Source: Clostridia bacterium (GTDB taxonomy: Bacteria > Bacillota > Clostridia > Oscillospirales > Acutalibacteraceae). Taken from it: a DNA stretch of 64,000 bases. Within the stretch, counting starts at the first letter, position 1. The number at the start of each line of letters is the position of its first letter. The stretch is from the NCBI GenBank assembly GCA_900766585.1, contig CAAFVV010000041.1:36620-100619 (forward strand), given 5' to 3'. Positions 17,863 through 25,950 of this stretch are shown here, in pieces. The notes beneath the pieces are model-generated. The model had not been told where the DNA came from. It saw only the letters and a list, made by a program, of their open reading frames with translations, and ran no database searches. A program made the position numbers and the translations under genes.

Positions 17863-19296
17863 TCAGTAATCGTTATTCCACTTTTTTTCGTCCGGGGCGT
17901 CGCGGTAGTAAAACACGGTCTTGCCGTCTGACAGGCGGATATACCGCGTGACATAGGCGTCCTCCGGACTGCTTATACGGGAGCCTTTCGTTTCCTCTTT
18001 ATATACAAACTGAACATCCTTTAAGTAGCCCTTGTCCAGCTCGCTGCAGCCGCCCTTAAGGGTAGGTACAATGCAGCGACCGGTGCCGTCATATAGTGTC
18101 CACTCCGGTGAATCCTCATACAATCCCGCCGCATTGGGGGTGCTGTCCGTAGCGTAGTAATAAATTTCCTCCGTTTCCGTATCCCTGACCGCAAAATAGC
18201 TTACACGGCTTTTTACCGCCTCCGGCACTTTCTCCTCGGGCACGGACACCTCCCGGGAAACATACGGCGTCTCCACACGCTCCTGCTCAACATGGCTGCT
18301 GCGCACCAGTCCCTTGACCGGCGGCTTTTTCACCTCGCCCGTGTCGGCATACAGGTAGCGCGTGACCCAGTCCCTTCCGTAACCGCTGTCATCGTGGTGC
18401 TGCACATAGCCGATGCCGCCCTGCCAAACCAGCTCCGTCTCGGGATAAAAGCCGCCCGGATAGGTAAACCGCACATCGTCGCCCATCTGCGCCTTGGTGA
18501 AGCGGGAGACGGTTTTTCCGGTGCGGTCGCGCACCGTGACCGCGCCGTCCAGCCCATGGAACGCAAACAGCCGCCCCTTTTCGATCGGCTGTACCCAGCA
18601 GTAATCGCCGCCGGGGAGCCTGGCAGTGACATTGCCCTCGTTGTCGATCAGCGTCAGCGAGCCGTCGACCGAAAACAGCATATACCCGTCCTTGATCCGT
18701 TCACTGAAGCAGTAGTTGTCATCAAGCATCCGGCTGCCGTCCCGGGTCACGACCTGCAAGTGAAAATATATGTAGGTAAACTCCTCATTATAGGCAAATA
18801 TCTTTTTCACCTGCGGATTCTCCTCAGCTCTCCAGGAGCTTCCGCAGAGAAACCAGATGCTGCCGCAATCCTCAATACTGTCATAGAGTGTGGGCGTCAG
18901 GAGGCGCAGCTGCCCGTCCAGCAGCCCATAGACCTCATATACATCGCTCATCACCCTTACCGCGCCGCTGTAGGTATGCAGCGTGCCGTAGTCGTCACGC
19001 GGAGTAAAGGTCAGCTTGTAATGCGGCGAATAGGTGCAGAGATTCTGCGTCTTTGTGTCCGCGGGGGCAGGGAATGTCGGCAAAGCGCCCCAGTTGACCT
19101 GCACACCGTCGCTGTCCCGGCTGCCCGTATAGCGTGGGTCGGCGGTCGGCGCCGTGACCGGCGCTGCCGTCGACACTGCGGGCGCGGACGACGCGTCCGA
19201 CGATTCCGCCGGCGCTTTTTTGCAGCCGGATAACACAAATAGCCCGACAGCCAAAATGGTAGTCAGGCGCAGAAAAACAGCGTAACGATGGCCCAT
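17863..19296 (-). CDS. WG-repeat-like lipoprotein, paralogue 4 (first gene of the operon)
   Basis: A 477-residue lipoprotein (lipobox VLSGC, Cys25) and promoter-proximal member of the four-gene array. Order of parts: signal, Ala/Thr/Pro linker, WG-like unit YGLLDGQLRLLTPTLYDS, central propeller-like strands with GRLFAFHGLDGAVTVRDRTG, conserved linker YADTGEVKKPPVKGLV, and a C-terminal domain with SYFAVRDTETEEIYYYATDS. All four paralogues keep the same order, so the family is a defined architecture rather than random repeats. A consensus promoter lies 48 bases upstream. I do not recognise a named family beyond the WG-repeat resemblance. Confidence 0.65.
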   Translation of the reverse strand: MGHRYAVFLRLTTILAVGLFVLSGCKKAPAESSDASSAPAVSTAAPVTAPTADPRYTGSRDSDGVQVNWGALPTFPAPADTKTQNLCTYSPHYKLTFTPRDDYGTLHTYSGAVRVMSDVYEVYGLLDGQLRLLTPTLYDSIEDCGSIWFLCGSSWRAEENPQVKKIFAYNEEFTYIYFHLQVVTRDGSRMLDDNYCFSERIKDGYMLFSVDGSLTLIDNEGNVTARLPGGDYCWVQPIEKGRLFAFHGLDGAVTVRDRTGKTVSRFTKAQMGDDVRFTYPGGFYPETELVWQGGIGYVQHHDDSGYGRDWVTRYLYADTGEVKKPPVKGLVRSSHVEQERVETPYVSREVSVPEEKVPEAVKSRVSYFAVRDTETEEIYYYATDSTPNAAGLYEDSPEWTLYDGTGRCIVPTLKGGCSELDKGYLKDVQFVYKEETKGSRISSPEDAYVTRYIRLSDGKTVFYYRDAPDEKKWNNDY

Positions 19297-19343
19297 ATGC
19301 AGTTCCCCCTCAAAAAGCGTATGTGCTCACTTCCTCTGTGTTC

Positions 19344-19372
19344 ACTATACCACAAGCACCAATTCTTGTCAA
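19344..19372 (-). promoter_or_regulatory. Consensus sigma-A promoter of the WG-repeat lipoprotein operon
   Basis: Minus strand: -35 TTGACA (19367-19372), 17-base spacer, -10 TATAGT (19344-19349). Transcription would start near 19337, 40 bases before the first gene. It is back to back with the plus-strand promoter at 19494. Confidence 0.85.
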
Positions 19373-19493
19373 TTCCTTTCGCGATCTGTCGCAGCATTTT
19401 CGGCACTTCGCTGATTTTTCAGCAGGTGATTTGTGCAATATTTCAATCATTTTCTTCTTGTGCAGAAGTTTTTGACGATTTTTGACTGAGCGC

Positions 19494-19522
19494 TTGAAAT
19501 CCCGCGTTTTTTTTGCTATACT
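19494..19522 (+). promoter_or_regulatory. Sigma-A promoter of the small membrane protein gene
   Basis: Plus strand: -35 TTGAAA (19494-19499), 17-base spacer rich in T, -10 TATACT (19517-19522), 38 bases before the start codon at 19561. Confidence 0.8.
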
Positions 19523-19560
19523 ATATAGGTTGTAAAAATACGCGGAAAGGAGGTTTTCTC

Positions 19561-19893
19561 ATGCCCGGAAAAAACGGCAACACCGCCAAGCTGATCACCA
19601 TCTTAGACTATGTCTCGTTTTTCTGCCTGATCGGCTTATTTGCGGAGCGCGACGACGAGGACGTGCGGTTCCACACCAATCAGGGGCTGCTGCTCGCCAT
19701 TTTAGAGGTCTGCGGCGGCGTGATCTTCGGCGTGCTGCAGCTACTCCCCTATATCGGCGGGGCGATACACATCATCGCCGCAGTTTTCGGACTGCTCTGT
19801 CTGGCGCTGTCCCTTCTGGGTGTGTTACATGCGATACGCGGAGAACGCAAGCCGCTGCCGCTGATCGGCACGGCGTTTCATCTGTTTAAATGA
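19561..19893 (+). CDS. Small integral membrane protein (DUF4870-like)
   Basis: A 110-residue protein with three likely membrane segments (about 12-28, 43-62 and 67-90). Between the first two lies a polar loop with RFHTNQGLLLAI; the xxFHxNQG pattern is typical of DUF4870/Tic20-like small membrane proteins, whose function is not established. The ATG at 19561 follows a strong AAAGGAGG 8 bases upstream; an ORF extension to 19513 would run into the promoter. It is a single-gene unit with its own promoter and terminator. Confidence 0.7.
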   Translation: MPGKNGNTAKLITILDYVSFFCLIGLFAERDDEDVRFHTNQGLLLAILEVCGGVIFGVLQLLPYIGGAIHIIAAVFGLLCLALSLLGVLHAIRGERKPLPLIGTAFHLFK

Positions 19894-19945
19894 GCTTTCC
19901 CGTTCGCGGGGGAGGGGGATATCCTGCCGTCGGTCGGCAGACAAA

Positions 19946-19986
19946 AAACGGTGTCGGTATAAAAACCGATGCCGTTTTTCTTTTTT
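19946..19986 (+). terminator. Terminator of the small membrane protein gene
   Basis: AAACGG-TCGGT pairs with ACCGA-GCCGTTT around a short A-rich loop, with a T-rich tail (TTTTTCTTTTTT). It separates this gene from pyruvate kinase. Confidence 0.8.
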
Positions 19987-20125
19987 CCTCTTGTTTTTTT
20001 CAAAAATTTGGGGTAATATAGTATATGGGAAAAGTTGCATATTCTTGTCAGAGAAGGAAATGGCACGGCTTTTGCCCGCGCTGCCGTATACACCGCACAA
20101 TAAACAGGAAAAGGAGTGCGCTTTT

Positions 20126-21538
20126 ATGAGAAAGACCAAGATCATCTGCACCATGGGACCGGCCTGCGCCGACGAAGAGACGTTGACCGGGCTGTTCCGC
20201 GCCGGTATGAACGTCGCCCGTCTGAATTTCTCCCACGGCGACCACACCGAGCATCTGGCGCATATCCGCCGGATTCAAAAGATCCGGCAGGAGCTGCACA
20301 TCCCCGTGGCGATCATGCTGGACACCAAGGGGCCGGAATACCGCATCCGCAGCTTTGAAAACGGTCCCATCACGCTCAAGGAGGGCGACCCCTTTACCTT
20401 TACGACCCGTCAGGAGCCGGGCGATCAGGCGCACGTCGCGGTCAGCTATGCGCACCTGCCGCAGGAACTGGAGCCGGGCGACCGCATTCTGCTCAACAAC
20501 GGTCTTTTGAGCTTTCTTGTCGAGGAGACGACCGATACAGATGTCCGCTGCCGGGTGCTGATCGGCGGCGAGCTGTCCAACCACAAAAGCATGAGCTTCC
20601 CCGGCAAGGTGCTCAAGCAGGTCTATCTGAGCGAGCAGGACAAGGCGGATCTGCTGTTCGGCATCGAAAACGATGTGGACTTCATCGCCTGCTCGTTTGT
20701 CTCCTGCCGTCAGGACCTCATCGACGTCAAATCGTTCCTGCACGCCCACGGCGCAGACGAGATCGAGCTGATCGCGAAGATCGAAAACCGCGCGGGCATT
20801 GACAATATCGAGGACATCTGCTGCGAGTGCAGCGGCATCATGATCGGCCGCGGCGACCTCGGCGTGGAAATCCCGCTCGAGGAGCTGCCCGCCATCCAGA
20901 AGCACCTCATCACCAAGTGCCGCATGCTCGGCAAGCGGGTCATCACGGCGACCGAGATGCTGGAATCCATGATTCACAGCCCGCGCCCGACCCGCGCCGA
21001 GGCATCCGATGTGGCAAACGCCGTCTATGACGGCACGAGCGCCGTCATGCTGTCGGGCGAAACGGCGGCGGGACAGTATCCGGTGGCGGCGGTGGACACC
21101 ATGGCGCGCATCGCCGAGGAGACGGAGAAGAACATTCATTTCAAAAAGCGCTTCTACACCGCTTCGTTTGAGATCCGCAACACCGTGGATGCGCTGTCCC
21201 ACGCGACCTGCGCGCTGTCCATGGACATCAACGCGCGCGCCATCGCAGTCTGCACCCTGTCAGGCATGACCGCCCGCATGGTGTCACGCTTCCGCTCGCC
21301 CGTGGACATTCTCGGGCTGACGACCGACGAAAAGACCTGGCGCAAGCTCGCGCTGTCGTGGGGCGTGACGCCGATGATGTGCGACACCTATGAATCGACC
21401 GACGTGCTGTTCTATGCCGCCAAGCGCGCCGCCGTCGAGGCCTTCCACCTGCTGCCGGGTGACCGTATCCTCGTGACCGGCGGCATGACCAACGGCCATT
21501 CGGGCAACACGAATCTGCTGAAGATCGAAACGGTCTGA
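20126..21538 (+). CDS. pyk: Pyruvate kinase
   Basis: Final ATP-forming step of glycolysis: phosphoenolpyruvate plus ADP to pyruvate plus ATP. The 470-residue length fits the short form, without the extra C-terminal PEP-utiliser domain of some Firmicutes. Signature pieces: N-terminal TKIICTMGPA, NFSHG (about residue 34), DTKGPEYR near 66, the active-site stretch ELIAKIENRAGIDNI and MIGRGDLGVEIP (about 215-250), and TATEMLESMI near 275. The ATG at 20126 follows AAGGAG; the open frame upstream to 19991 contains no family sequence. A YbaK-type gene follows after 24 bases and shares its terminator. Confidence 0.95.
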   Translation: MRKTKIICTMGPACADEETLTGLFRAGMNVARLNFSHGDHTEHLAHIRRIQKIRQELHIPVAIMLDTKGPEYRIRSFENGPITLKEGDPFTFTTRQEPGDQAHVAVSYAHLPQELEPGDRILLNNGLLSFLVEETTDTDVRCRVLIGGELSNHKSMSFPGKVLKQVYLSEQDKADLLFGIENDVDFIACSFVSCRQDLIDVKSFLHAHGADEIELIAKIENRAGIDNIEDICCECSGIMIGRGDLGVEIPLEELPAIQKHLITKCRMLGKRVITATEMLESMIHSPRPTRAEASDVANAVYDGTSAVMLSGETAAGQYPVAAVDTMARIAEETEKNIHFKKRFYTASFEIRNTVDALSHATCALSMDINARAIAVCTLSGMTARMVSRFRSPVDILGLTTDEKTWRKLALSWGVTPMMCDTYESTDVLFYAAKRAAVEAFHLLPGDRILVTGGMTNGHSGNTNLLKIETV

Positions 21539-21562
21539 CCGCACAGAAAGGATGCGCCGCCT

Positions 21563-22054
21563 ATGGCAGCAGAACAGAAAACCAACGTGATGCGGCTGCT
21601 GGAGCAGAAAAAAGTCGCCTACACACCCCATCACTACCCCGCCGCCGACCCTGCACCGGACGGCGTGACTATCGCCGCGCTGGTCGGAAAGCCCGCAGAG
21701 CAGGTGTTCAAAACGCTCGTGACGCGCGGCGCATCGGGACAGTATTATGTGTTCGTCGTGCCGGTGGCGCGGTCGCTTGACCTCAAGAAAGCCGCCCGCG
21801 CCGTCGGCGAGCGCAGCGTCGCCATGCTGCCGCAGCGGGAGCTTCTGCCGCTGACCGGCTATATCCACGGCGGCTGCTCGCCGCTCGGGATGAAAAAGCC
21901 GTTTCGCACGACGATCGCCGAGGAGGCTGCTAAAGAGCCGACCATCCTTGTCAGCGCCGGGCGCGTCGGCGACCAAGTGGAGCTGCCGCCCGACACCCTG
22001 CTCACCCTCGTGCGGCAGGGCAGCTTTGCCGACCTGACCGCGGAGGCGGAATAG
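21563..22054 (+). CDS. ybaK: YbaK-type Cys-tRNA(Pro)/aminoacyl-tRNA deacylase
   Basis: A 163-residue member of the YbaK/ProX editing family. It hydrolyses mischarged Cys-tRNA(Pro) in the cytosol and so protects proline codons. Family marks: TNVMRLLEQKKVAYTPHHY at the N-terminus, the core around KTLVTRG and YVFVVPVARSLDLKKAA, where the conserved lysine sits, and GGCSPLGMKKPFRTTIAEEA near 108-130. Length is normal. It follows pyk by 24 bases and is probably co-transcribed, with no evident functional link. It stops with TAG, which shows that TAG is an ordinary stop here. Confidence 0.9.
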   Translation: MAAEQKTNVMRLLEQKKVAYTPHHYPAADPAPDGVTIAALVGKPAEQVFKTLVTRGASGQYYVFVVPVARSLDLKKAARAVGERSVAMLPQRELLPLTGYIHGGCSPLGMKKPFRTTIAEEAAKEPTILVSAGRVGDQVELPPDTLLTLVRQGSFADLTAEAE

Positions 22055-22068
22055 AAAAATACGGGATC

Positions 22069-22102
22069 AGCCGCCGGACTGCACAGTCCGGCGGCTGTTT
22101 TT
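22069..22102 (+). terminator. Terminator of the pyk-ybaK unit
   Basis: A perfect 13-base stem (AGCCGCCGGACTG / CAGTCCGGCGGCT) with a two-base centre, followed by GTTTTTT. Strong intrinsic terminator on the plus strand. Confidence 0.9.
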
Positions 22103-22122
22103 TGTCTCCGCCCAAACGGATC

Positions 22123-22154
22123 GACCGCGGCCGGTTTGCCCCCCGGCCGCGGTC
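22123..22154 (-). terminator. GC-rich hairpin ending the SipL-like gene
   Basis: A perfect 12-base inverted repeat (GACCGCGGCCGG / CCGGCCGCGGTC, 8-base loop) lies 7 bases beyond the stop codon of the minus-strand spore gene. The T tract is poor (CGATCCGTTTGG), so it may be a weak terminator. Confidence 0.55.
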
Positions 22155-22160
22155 GTTGTC

Positions 22161-23675
22161 TCATGTATTCAGCGGGATCAGCAGCAGCCGGTCGTCCGGC
22201 ACGGTGTCGCCGGTCAGCCCGTTTTCGCCGCTGACGGCGGCAAGCGGCGCACGGCAGGTCTTGGCGATCGACCACAGCGACTCGCCCGCCGCGGCATAGT
22301 AGAGCTTCAGCGCCGCCTTGCGCGGCGGATAGGCGGCGTTTTCATCGGCAGAGAGCGCCGTCACGCAGTCGACCGTTTCGGTCATCTGCCGCAGGCAGGT
22401 CAGCAGCAGCGTGACCGTGACCGCAAGCGTCCCCGCGCCGGGGGTATAGTCGGTGTGCAGCGGCGCGACGCGGCATTCCCGCTCGCCGTCGGCATCCGCG
22501 AGCGGCAGGCGGTAGTCCGCCGTGCGCTCATAATATCCGATCTGCCCCGCCCGGTCGCGCGCAAGCATACACATGTTGAGCTGGCCGCAGACGGCAGCAC
22601 CGTCCTCTCCCCTGCTCTGCGCTGCCGACGGGGTATCCACCCAGATGTCCAGCACCCGCTCCACGTCCTCAGGCAGCTCGACCTGCTCCCGCACGGTGTG
22701 GCGGGCGGTGTCGATGTCCCGCAGTGCGGTAAACGTCAGGCGCGACGTCTCCGCCTTGACGGGACAGCGGGAGGAAAACGCATCGGTGACAACGGACGCC
22801 TCCCCCGCCGCATAGGCGGTGACGCCGACCGTCAGCTTCACCGTGACGGATAAAAGCGTGTTCGCACCCGCCTGATTCGGCGTGACCCGCACCTCGCGGG
22901 CGGCGACGGACGGGCGCACATCGCAGAGCATATCCTCCCTCAGCCCCTCAATATCGAGCAGCTGGTCAAACGGGATCTCATGCGTGACGCTCTCGATGTC
23001 GCCCGCCTCGGTGCGGTAGACGTTGTCGATCGTCAGCAGCCCCTTTAACACCAGCTTGCCGGACAGGCGGGTCGGCGGCTCGGTCTGCACGGCACAGCCC
23101 GTGCGCAGAAGCGCCGCAACCGGCGCCCGCCCGCCGATATCCAGCACCTCACTGACCGTAAAGCTCTTTTCCGCTGCCGCCGCGGGCACCGTGGTCGGCA
23201 CTGTCTGCGTGCGGACGCACAGCCCCTCCTCCTCCGGCGGCGCAAGCAGCGTGACCGTTCCGGCGCAGAGCAGCCGCAGCCGCAGGGAAAATGCGCCGTG
23301 TATGTCGATGCGCCGCGGGCCGGTCGCCCGGCAGTTGACATATTCCGTCCGCGCCGTAATATCGCAGGAGGGGGACGGTCCGACCGCCTTTTTCAGCGTA
23401 AAGCTGCCGGAAAACGGCTGTGTGAAATCGCAGGAATAGACCTGTGTGCGCTCCTCGTCCAGATACAGCACCCGGATTAGCACGACTCCCTCCGCCGTGA
23501 CGCGGTCACCGGCGATCTGCCGCGTCTGGATCATCGGCTCGACCAGACATTTGAGTATTGCCGCCACCTCGGGACAGTAATCCGGCAGGGTGAATTCCCC
23601 GTCGATCGGACGCTCGTCCCGCTCGTCGCCCGCCCATTCGGCGACCGCTGCCGCCGTTTTTTCCGACCATTCCAT
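22161..23675 (-). CDS. DUF3794 (SPOCS) and LysM protein, SipL-like spore morphogenesis factor
   Basis: A 504-residue protein with repeated SPOCS/DUF3794 segments (about 25-110, 150-250 and 300-430) and a C-terminal LysM domain (about 455-504, ending in YYAAAGESLWSIAKTC and LLLIPLNT). This is the architecture of Clostridioides difficile SipL, which binds SpoIVA on the forespore surface and is needed to assemble the coat. There is no signal peptide, as expected for a mother-cell cytosolic protein. A sigma-E-like promoter lies about 100 bases upstream, fitting mother-cell expression. It is the main evidence that the organism forms spores. A close paralogue with another spore role cannot be excluded. 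Confidence 0.85.
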   Translation of the reverse strand: MEWSEKTAAAVAEWAGDERDERPIDGEFTLPDYCPEVAAILKCLVEPMIQTRQIAGDRVTAEGVVLIRVLYLDEERTQVYSCDFTQPFSGSFTLKKAVGPSPSCDITARTEYVNCRATGPRRIDIHGAFSLRLRLLCAGTVTLLAPPEEEGLCVRTQTVPTTVPAAAAEKSFTVSEVLDIGGRAPVAALLRTGCAVQTEPPTRLSGKLVLKGLLTIDNVYRTEAGDIESVTHEIPFDQLLDIEGLREDMLCDVRPSVAAREVRVTPNQAGANTLLSVTVKLTVGVTAYAAGEASVVTDAFSSRCPVKAETSRLTFTALRDIDTARHTVREQVELPEDVERVLDIWVDTPSAAQSRGEDGAAVCGQLNMCMLARDRAGQIGYYERTADYRLPLADADGERECRVAPLHTDYTPGAGTLAVTVTLLLTCLRQMTETVDCVTALSADENAAYPPRKAALKLYYAAAGESLWSIAKTCRAPLAAVSGENGLTGDTVPDDRLLLIPLNT

Positions 23676-23774
23676 ATCTGCACGCTCCTCTTTTTCTCGG
23701 TTTTGCCCGTCCGCCGTATCGGCAGACCGCGCGTTGAGGTGAAAGCGCCCGCTCCCGCCTGTCTCTGCGGTGCT

Positions 23775-23803
23775 ATCCTATGCGTGCGGCGTGAAAAATA
23801 TGC
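23775..23803 (-). promoter_or_regulatory. Sigma-E-like sporulation promoter before the SipL-like gene
   Basis: Minus strand: GCATATT (23797-23803), exactly 14 bases, then CATAGGAT (23775-23782). The sigma-E consensus of Bacillus/Clostridium is GHATATT, 14 bases, CATACAHT, so the -35 is perfect and the -10 differs at two positions. It is back to back with a sigma-A promoter on the other strand. Confidence 0.6.
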
Positions 23804-23811
23804 CGCCGGGC

Positions 23812-23840
23812 TTGCGCATACGGGGAAAAGATGCTACAAT
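23812..23840 (+). promoter_or_regulatory. Sigma-A promoter of the short-chain dehydrogenase gene
   Basis: Plus strand: -35 TTGCGC (23812-23817), 17-base spacer, -10 TACAAT (23835-23840), 50 bases before the start codon. Confidence 0.7.
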
Positions 23841-23890
23841 GGGGAAAAACGGGATCCGCTGCGGGTCCTGCGCGAAAAGGGGTATTTTCT

Positions 23891-24652
23891 ATGGCTGTTG
23901 CACTGATCACCGGCGCATCCTCCGGCATCGGGCGGGAATTTGTCCGCCAGCTTGATGCCGCAGGGGAGGTCGACGGCTTCTGGCTCATCGCCCGCAGCCG
24001 GGAGCGGCTGGAATCACTCTCCCGGGAGCTTTCCGCCCCCTGCCGGATCATCGAGGCCGACCTCGCGACGGAGGAGGGCGTCGCCGCCGTACAGGAGGCG
24101 CTCGCCCGTGAAAAACCGGAGCTGTCCTGGCTGATCTGCGCTGCGGGCTACGGGCTGTTCGGCGAATTCACCGCGCTGCCCGAGCGGGAGATCTGCGGAA
24201 TGATCGACGTCAACGTAAAGGCGCTCGTGCGCATCACCTATGCCGCGATCCCCTATATGCGGCGGGGCGGTCATATCGTGGAGATGGGGTCCGGCTCCTG
24301 CTTCACGCCGCTGCCGAACTTCAATATCTACGCCTCATCAAAATCCTTTGTGCTGCACTTCGGCAAGGCGCTGCGGTATGAGGTGCGCCCGCGCGGCCTG
24401 ACCGTGACGGTATTCTGCCCCGGCTGGGTCAACACGGCGTTTCTCGGCAAAGCACAGCCCGCAGGCGCTGCCGGACCGCGCGAGATGAAGCCGCTCCTCG
24501 AGGTCGGCGACGTGGTGCGCCGTGCGGTGCGCGCCGCCAAGCGCGGGCGCATCCTCTGCGTCACCAACTGGTACACAAAGCTGCAGCATCTGCTGTTCAA
24601 GCTGCTGCCCGACTGTCTGCTGACCGACGCGTGGATGAAGATGCAGCGATAG
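23891..24652 (+). CDS. Short-chain dehydrogenase/reductase (SDR family)
   Basis: NAD(P)-dependent oxidoreductase of 253 residues. The cofactor motif TGASSGIG is at residues 8-15, the CAAGYG strand near 88, and the catalytic pair is in YASSK (Tyr and Lys, about 150-154). ARSRERL after the second strand favours NADP. Substrate is unknown; members with a C-terminal hydrophobic segment like this one (LQHLLFKLLPDCLL) often act on lipids or fatty acyl chains, which is inference. The ATG follows AAAGGGG. It is monocistronic, with its own promoter. Confidence 0.85.
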   Translation: MAVALITGASSGIGREFVRQLDAAGEVDGFWLIARSRERLESLSRELSAPCRIIEADLATEEGVAAVQEALAREKPELSWLICAAGYGLFGEFTALPEREICGMIDVNVKALVRITYAAIPYMRRGGHIVEMGSGSCFTPLPNFNIYASSKSFVLHFGKALRYEVRPRGLTVTVFCPGWVNTAFLGKAQPAGAAGPREMKPLLEVGDVVRRAVRAAKRGRILCVTNWYTKLQHLLFKLLPDCLLTDAWMKMQR

Positions 24653-24708
24653 GCGCGGGCCTATCCCCGCTTCCGTCCGCTTTTTGCGGAAAAATGCTGA
24701 TTTGGCTA

Positions 24709-24737
24709 TTGGCTTTTTGCCGGAAGTGTGGTATACT
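24709..24737 (+). promoter_or_regulatory. Sigma-A promoter of tsaE-tsaB
   Basis: Plus strand: -35 TTGGCT (24709-24714), 17-base spacer, -10 TATACT (24732-24737), 32 bases before the tsaE start. Confidence 0.7.
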
Positions 24738-24769
24738 GTGGGGTGGAACTGAAGGCAGGTGGAGAAAAC

Positions 24770-25189
24770 ATGACCGTGACAACCCGCAGCGCGGCGGAGA
24801 CCGAAGCGCTCGGCGCCCGTATGGCAGCGGCGCTGCACGGCGGCGAGGTATTGGCTTTATACGGCGATCTCGGCATGGGCAAGACCGCGTTTGTGCGCGG
24901 GCTCGCCTCGGTGCTCTGCCCGGAGGCGCAGGTGCACAGCCCCACCTTTTCTCTTGTCAATGTCTACGGCGGGACGCCCCCGCTTGTCCACTTTGATATG
25001 TACCGCGTCACCGACTGGGACGACCTCTATGCGACCGGCTTTTTCGACTACCGGGAGCAGGGCGCCGTGCTGGCGGTCGAATGGAGCGAGCACATCGAAA
25101 ATGCGCTCCCGCCTGATGCGGTGCGCATTACCTTTACCCGCGTCGACGACACGACGCGGACGATCACATGGGAGGGGATCACATGCTGA
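24770..25189 (+). CDS. tsaE: tRNA t6A synthesis ATPase TsaE
   Basis: A 139-residue P-loop ATPase of the TsaD-TsaB-TsaE complex that makes N6-threonylcarbamoyladenosine at position 37 of ANN-decoding tRNAs. Seen: Walker A GDLGMGKT (about residues 32-39), VHSPTFSLVNVY after it, FDMYR and the conserved VEWSE near 103. The ATG at 24770 follows GGTGGAG; the upstream in-frame ATG at 24728 lies inside the promoter. Its last 7 bases overlap tsaB. TsaD and TsaC genes are not in the window. Confidence 0.95.
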   Translation: MTVTTRSAAETEALGARMAAALHGGEVLALYGDLGMGKTAFVRGLASVLCPEAQVHSPTFSLVNVYGGTPPLVHFDMYRVTDWDDLYATGFFDYREQGAVLAVEWSEHIENALPPDAVRITFTRVDDTTRTITWEGITC

Positions 25190-25902
25190 GACTGCTGGCT
25201 CTTGACACCTCGGCAGTGGCTGCCTCCTGCGCCGTGGTCGGCGACGGCGGCGCGCTGCTCGCCGAGGGCTATGTCCGCGCGGGCGGCATGCACAGCCGCA
25301 CGCTGATGCCGATGGTCGGCTCGGCGCTGACGCAGGCGGGCGTTTCCCCCGATGAGCTGACGGCAATCGCCGTCACGGTTGGTCCCGGCTCCTTTACCGG
25401 CGTGCGCATCGGCGTGGCAGCAGCCAAAGGGCTGGCATTTGCCCGCCGTCTGCCCGTCGTCGCCGTCTCCGCCACCGAGGCGATGGCGTATAACTTTCAC
25501 GGGCTGCCCGGACAGCTCACCGTCTGCGCCGTCATGGACGCGCGCTGCCGCCAGGTCTACACCGCCTGCTTCTCTCTGAAAGACGGCGCGCTTTCCCGGC
25601 TCACGCCGGACGAGGCGCTGACAATGGAGGAGACGCTCTCCCGTCTGCAGCCTATCGGCGGGCGCATCCTGCTGGTCGGCGACGGCGCGGCGGCCTGTTA
25701 TGCCGAGTGGTCGCCCGCCCTGCCCGGGCTGACACTTGCCTCCGAGGCGCTGTGCTTTCCCCGTGGCGCCGGCGTGGCGGCGGCTGCACTGCCTCGCCTC
25801 CTGCGGGGCGAGACCGCCGATGCCGACACCCTTTTGCCGCTCTATCTGCGCCTGCCCCAGGCGGAACGCGAGCTTCGCGCCCATCAGGCTGCACAGATGT
25901 AG
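25183..25902 (+). CDS. tsaB: tRNA t6A synthesis protein TsaB
   Basis: A 239-residue ASKHA-fold partner of TsaD in t6A formation, without catalytic activity of its own. Marks: LLALDTSAVAASCAVV at the N-terminus, HSRTLMPMV near 35, and VTVGPGSFTGVRIGVAAAKG (about 65-85), the family hallmark. The start at 25183 has GGAGGGG inside the end of tsaE, with a 7-base gene overlap indicating coupled translation. The rimI gene that often follows is absent; upp comes next, 48 bases on. Confidence 0.95.
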   Translation: MLRLLALDTSAVAASCAVVGDGGALLAEGYVRAGGMHSRTLMPMVGSALTQAGVSPDELTAIAVTVGPGSFTGVRIGVAAAKGLAFARRLPVVAVSATEAMAYNFHGLPGQLTVCAVMDARCRQVYTACFSLKDGALSRLTPDEALTMEETLSRLQPIGGRILLVGDGAAACYAEWSPALPGLTLASEALCFPRGAGVAAAALPRLLRGETADADTLLPLYLRLPQAERELRAHQAAQM

Positions 25903-25950
25903 CTATACAGTCCGTTATCCACACCGTCAAATATACAGGAGGTTTTATCC

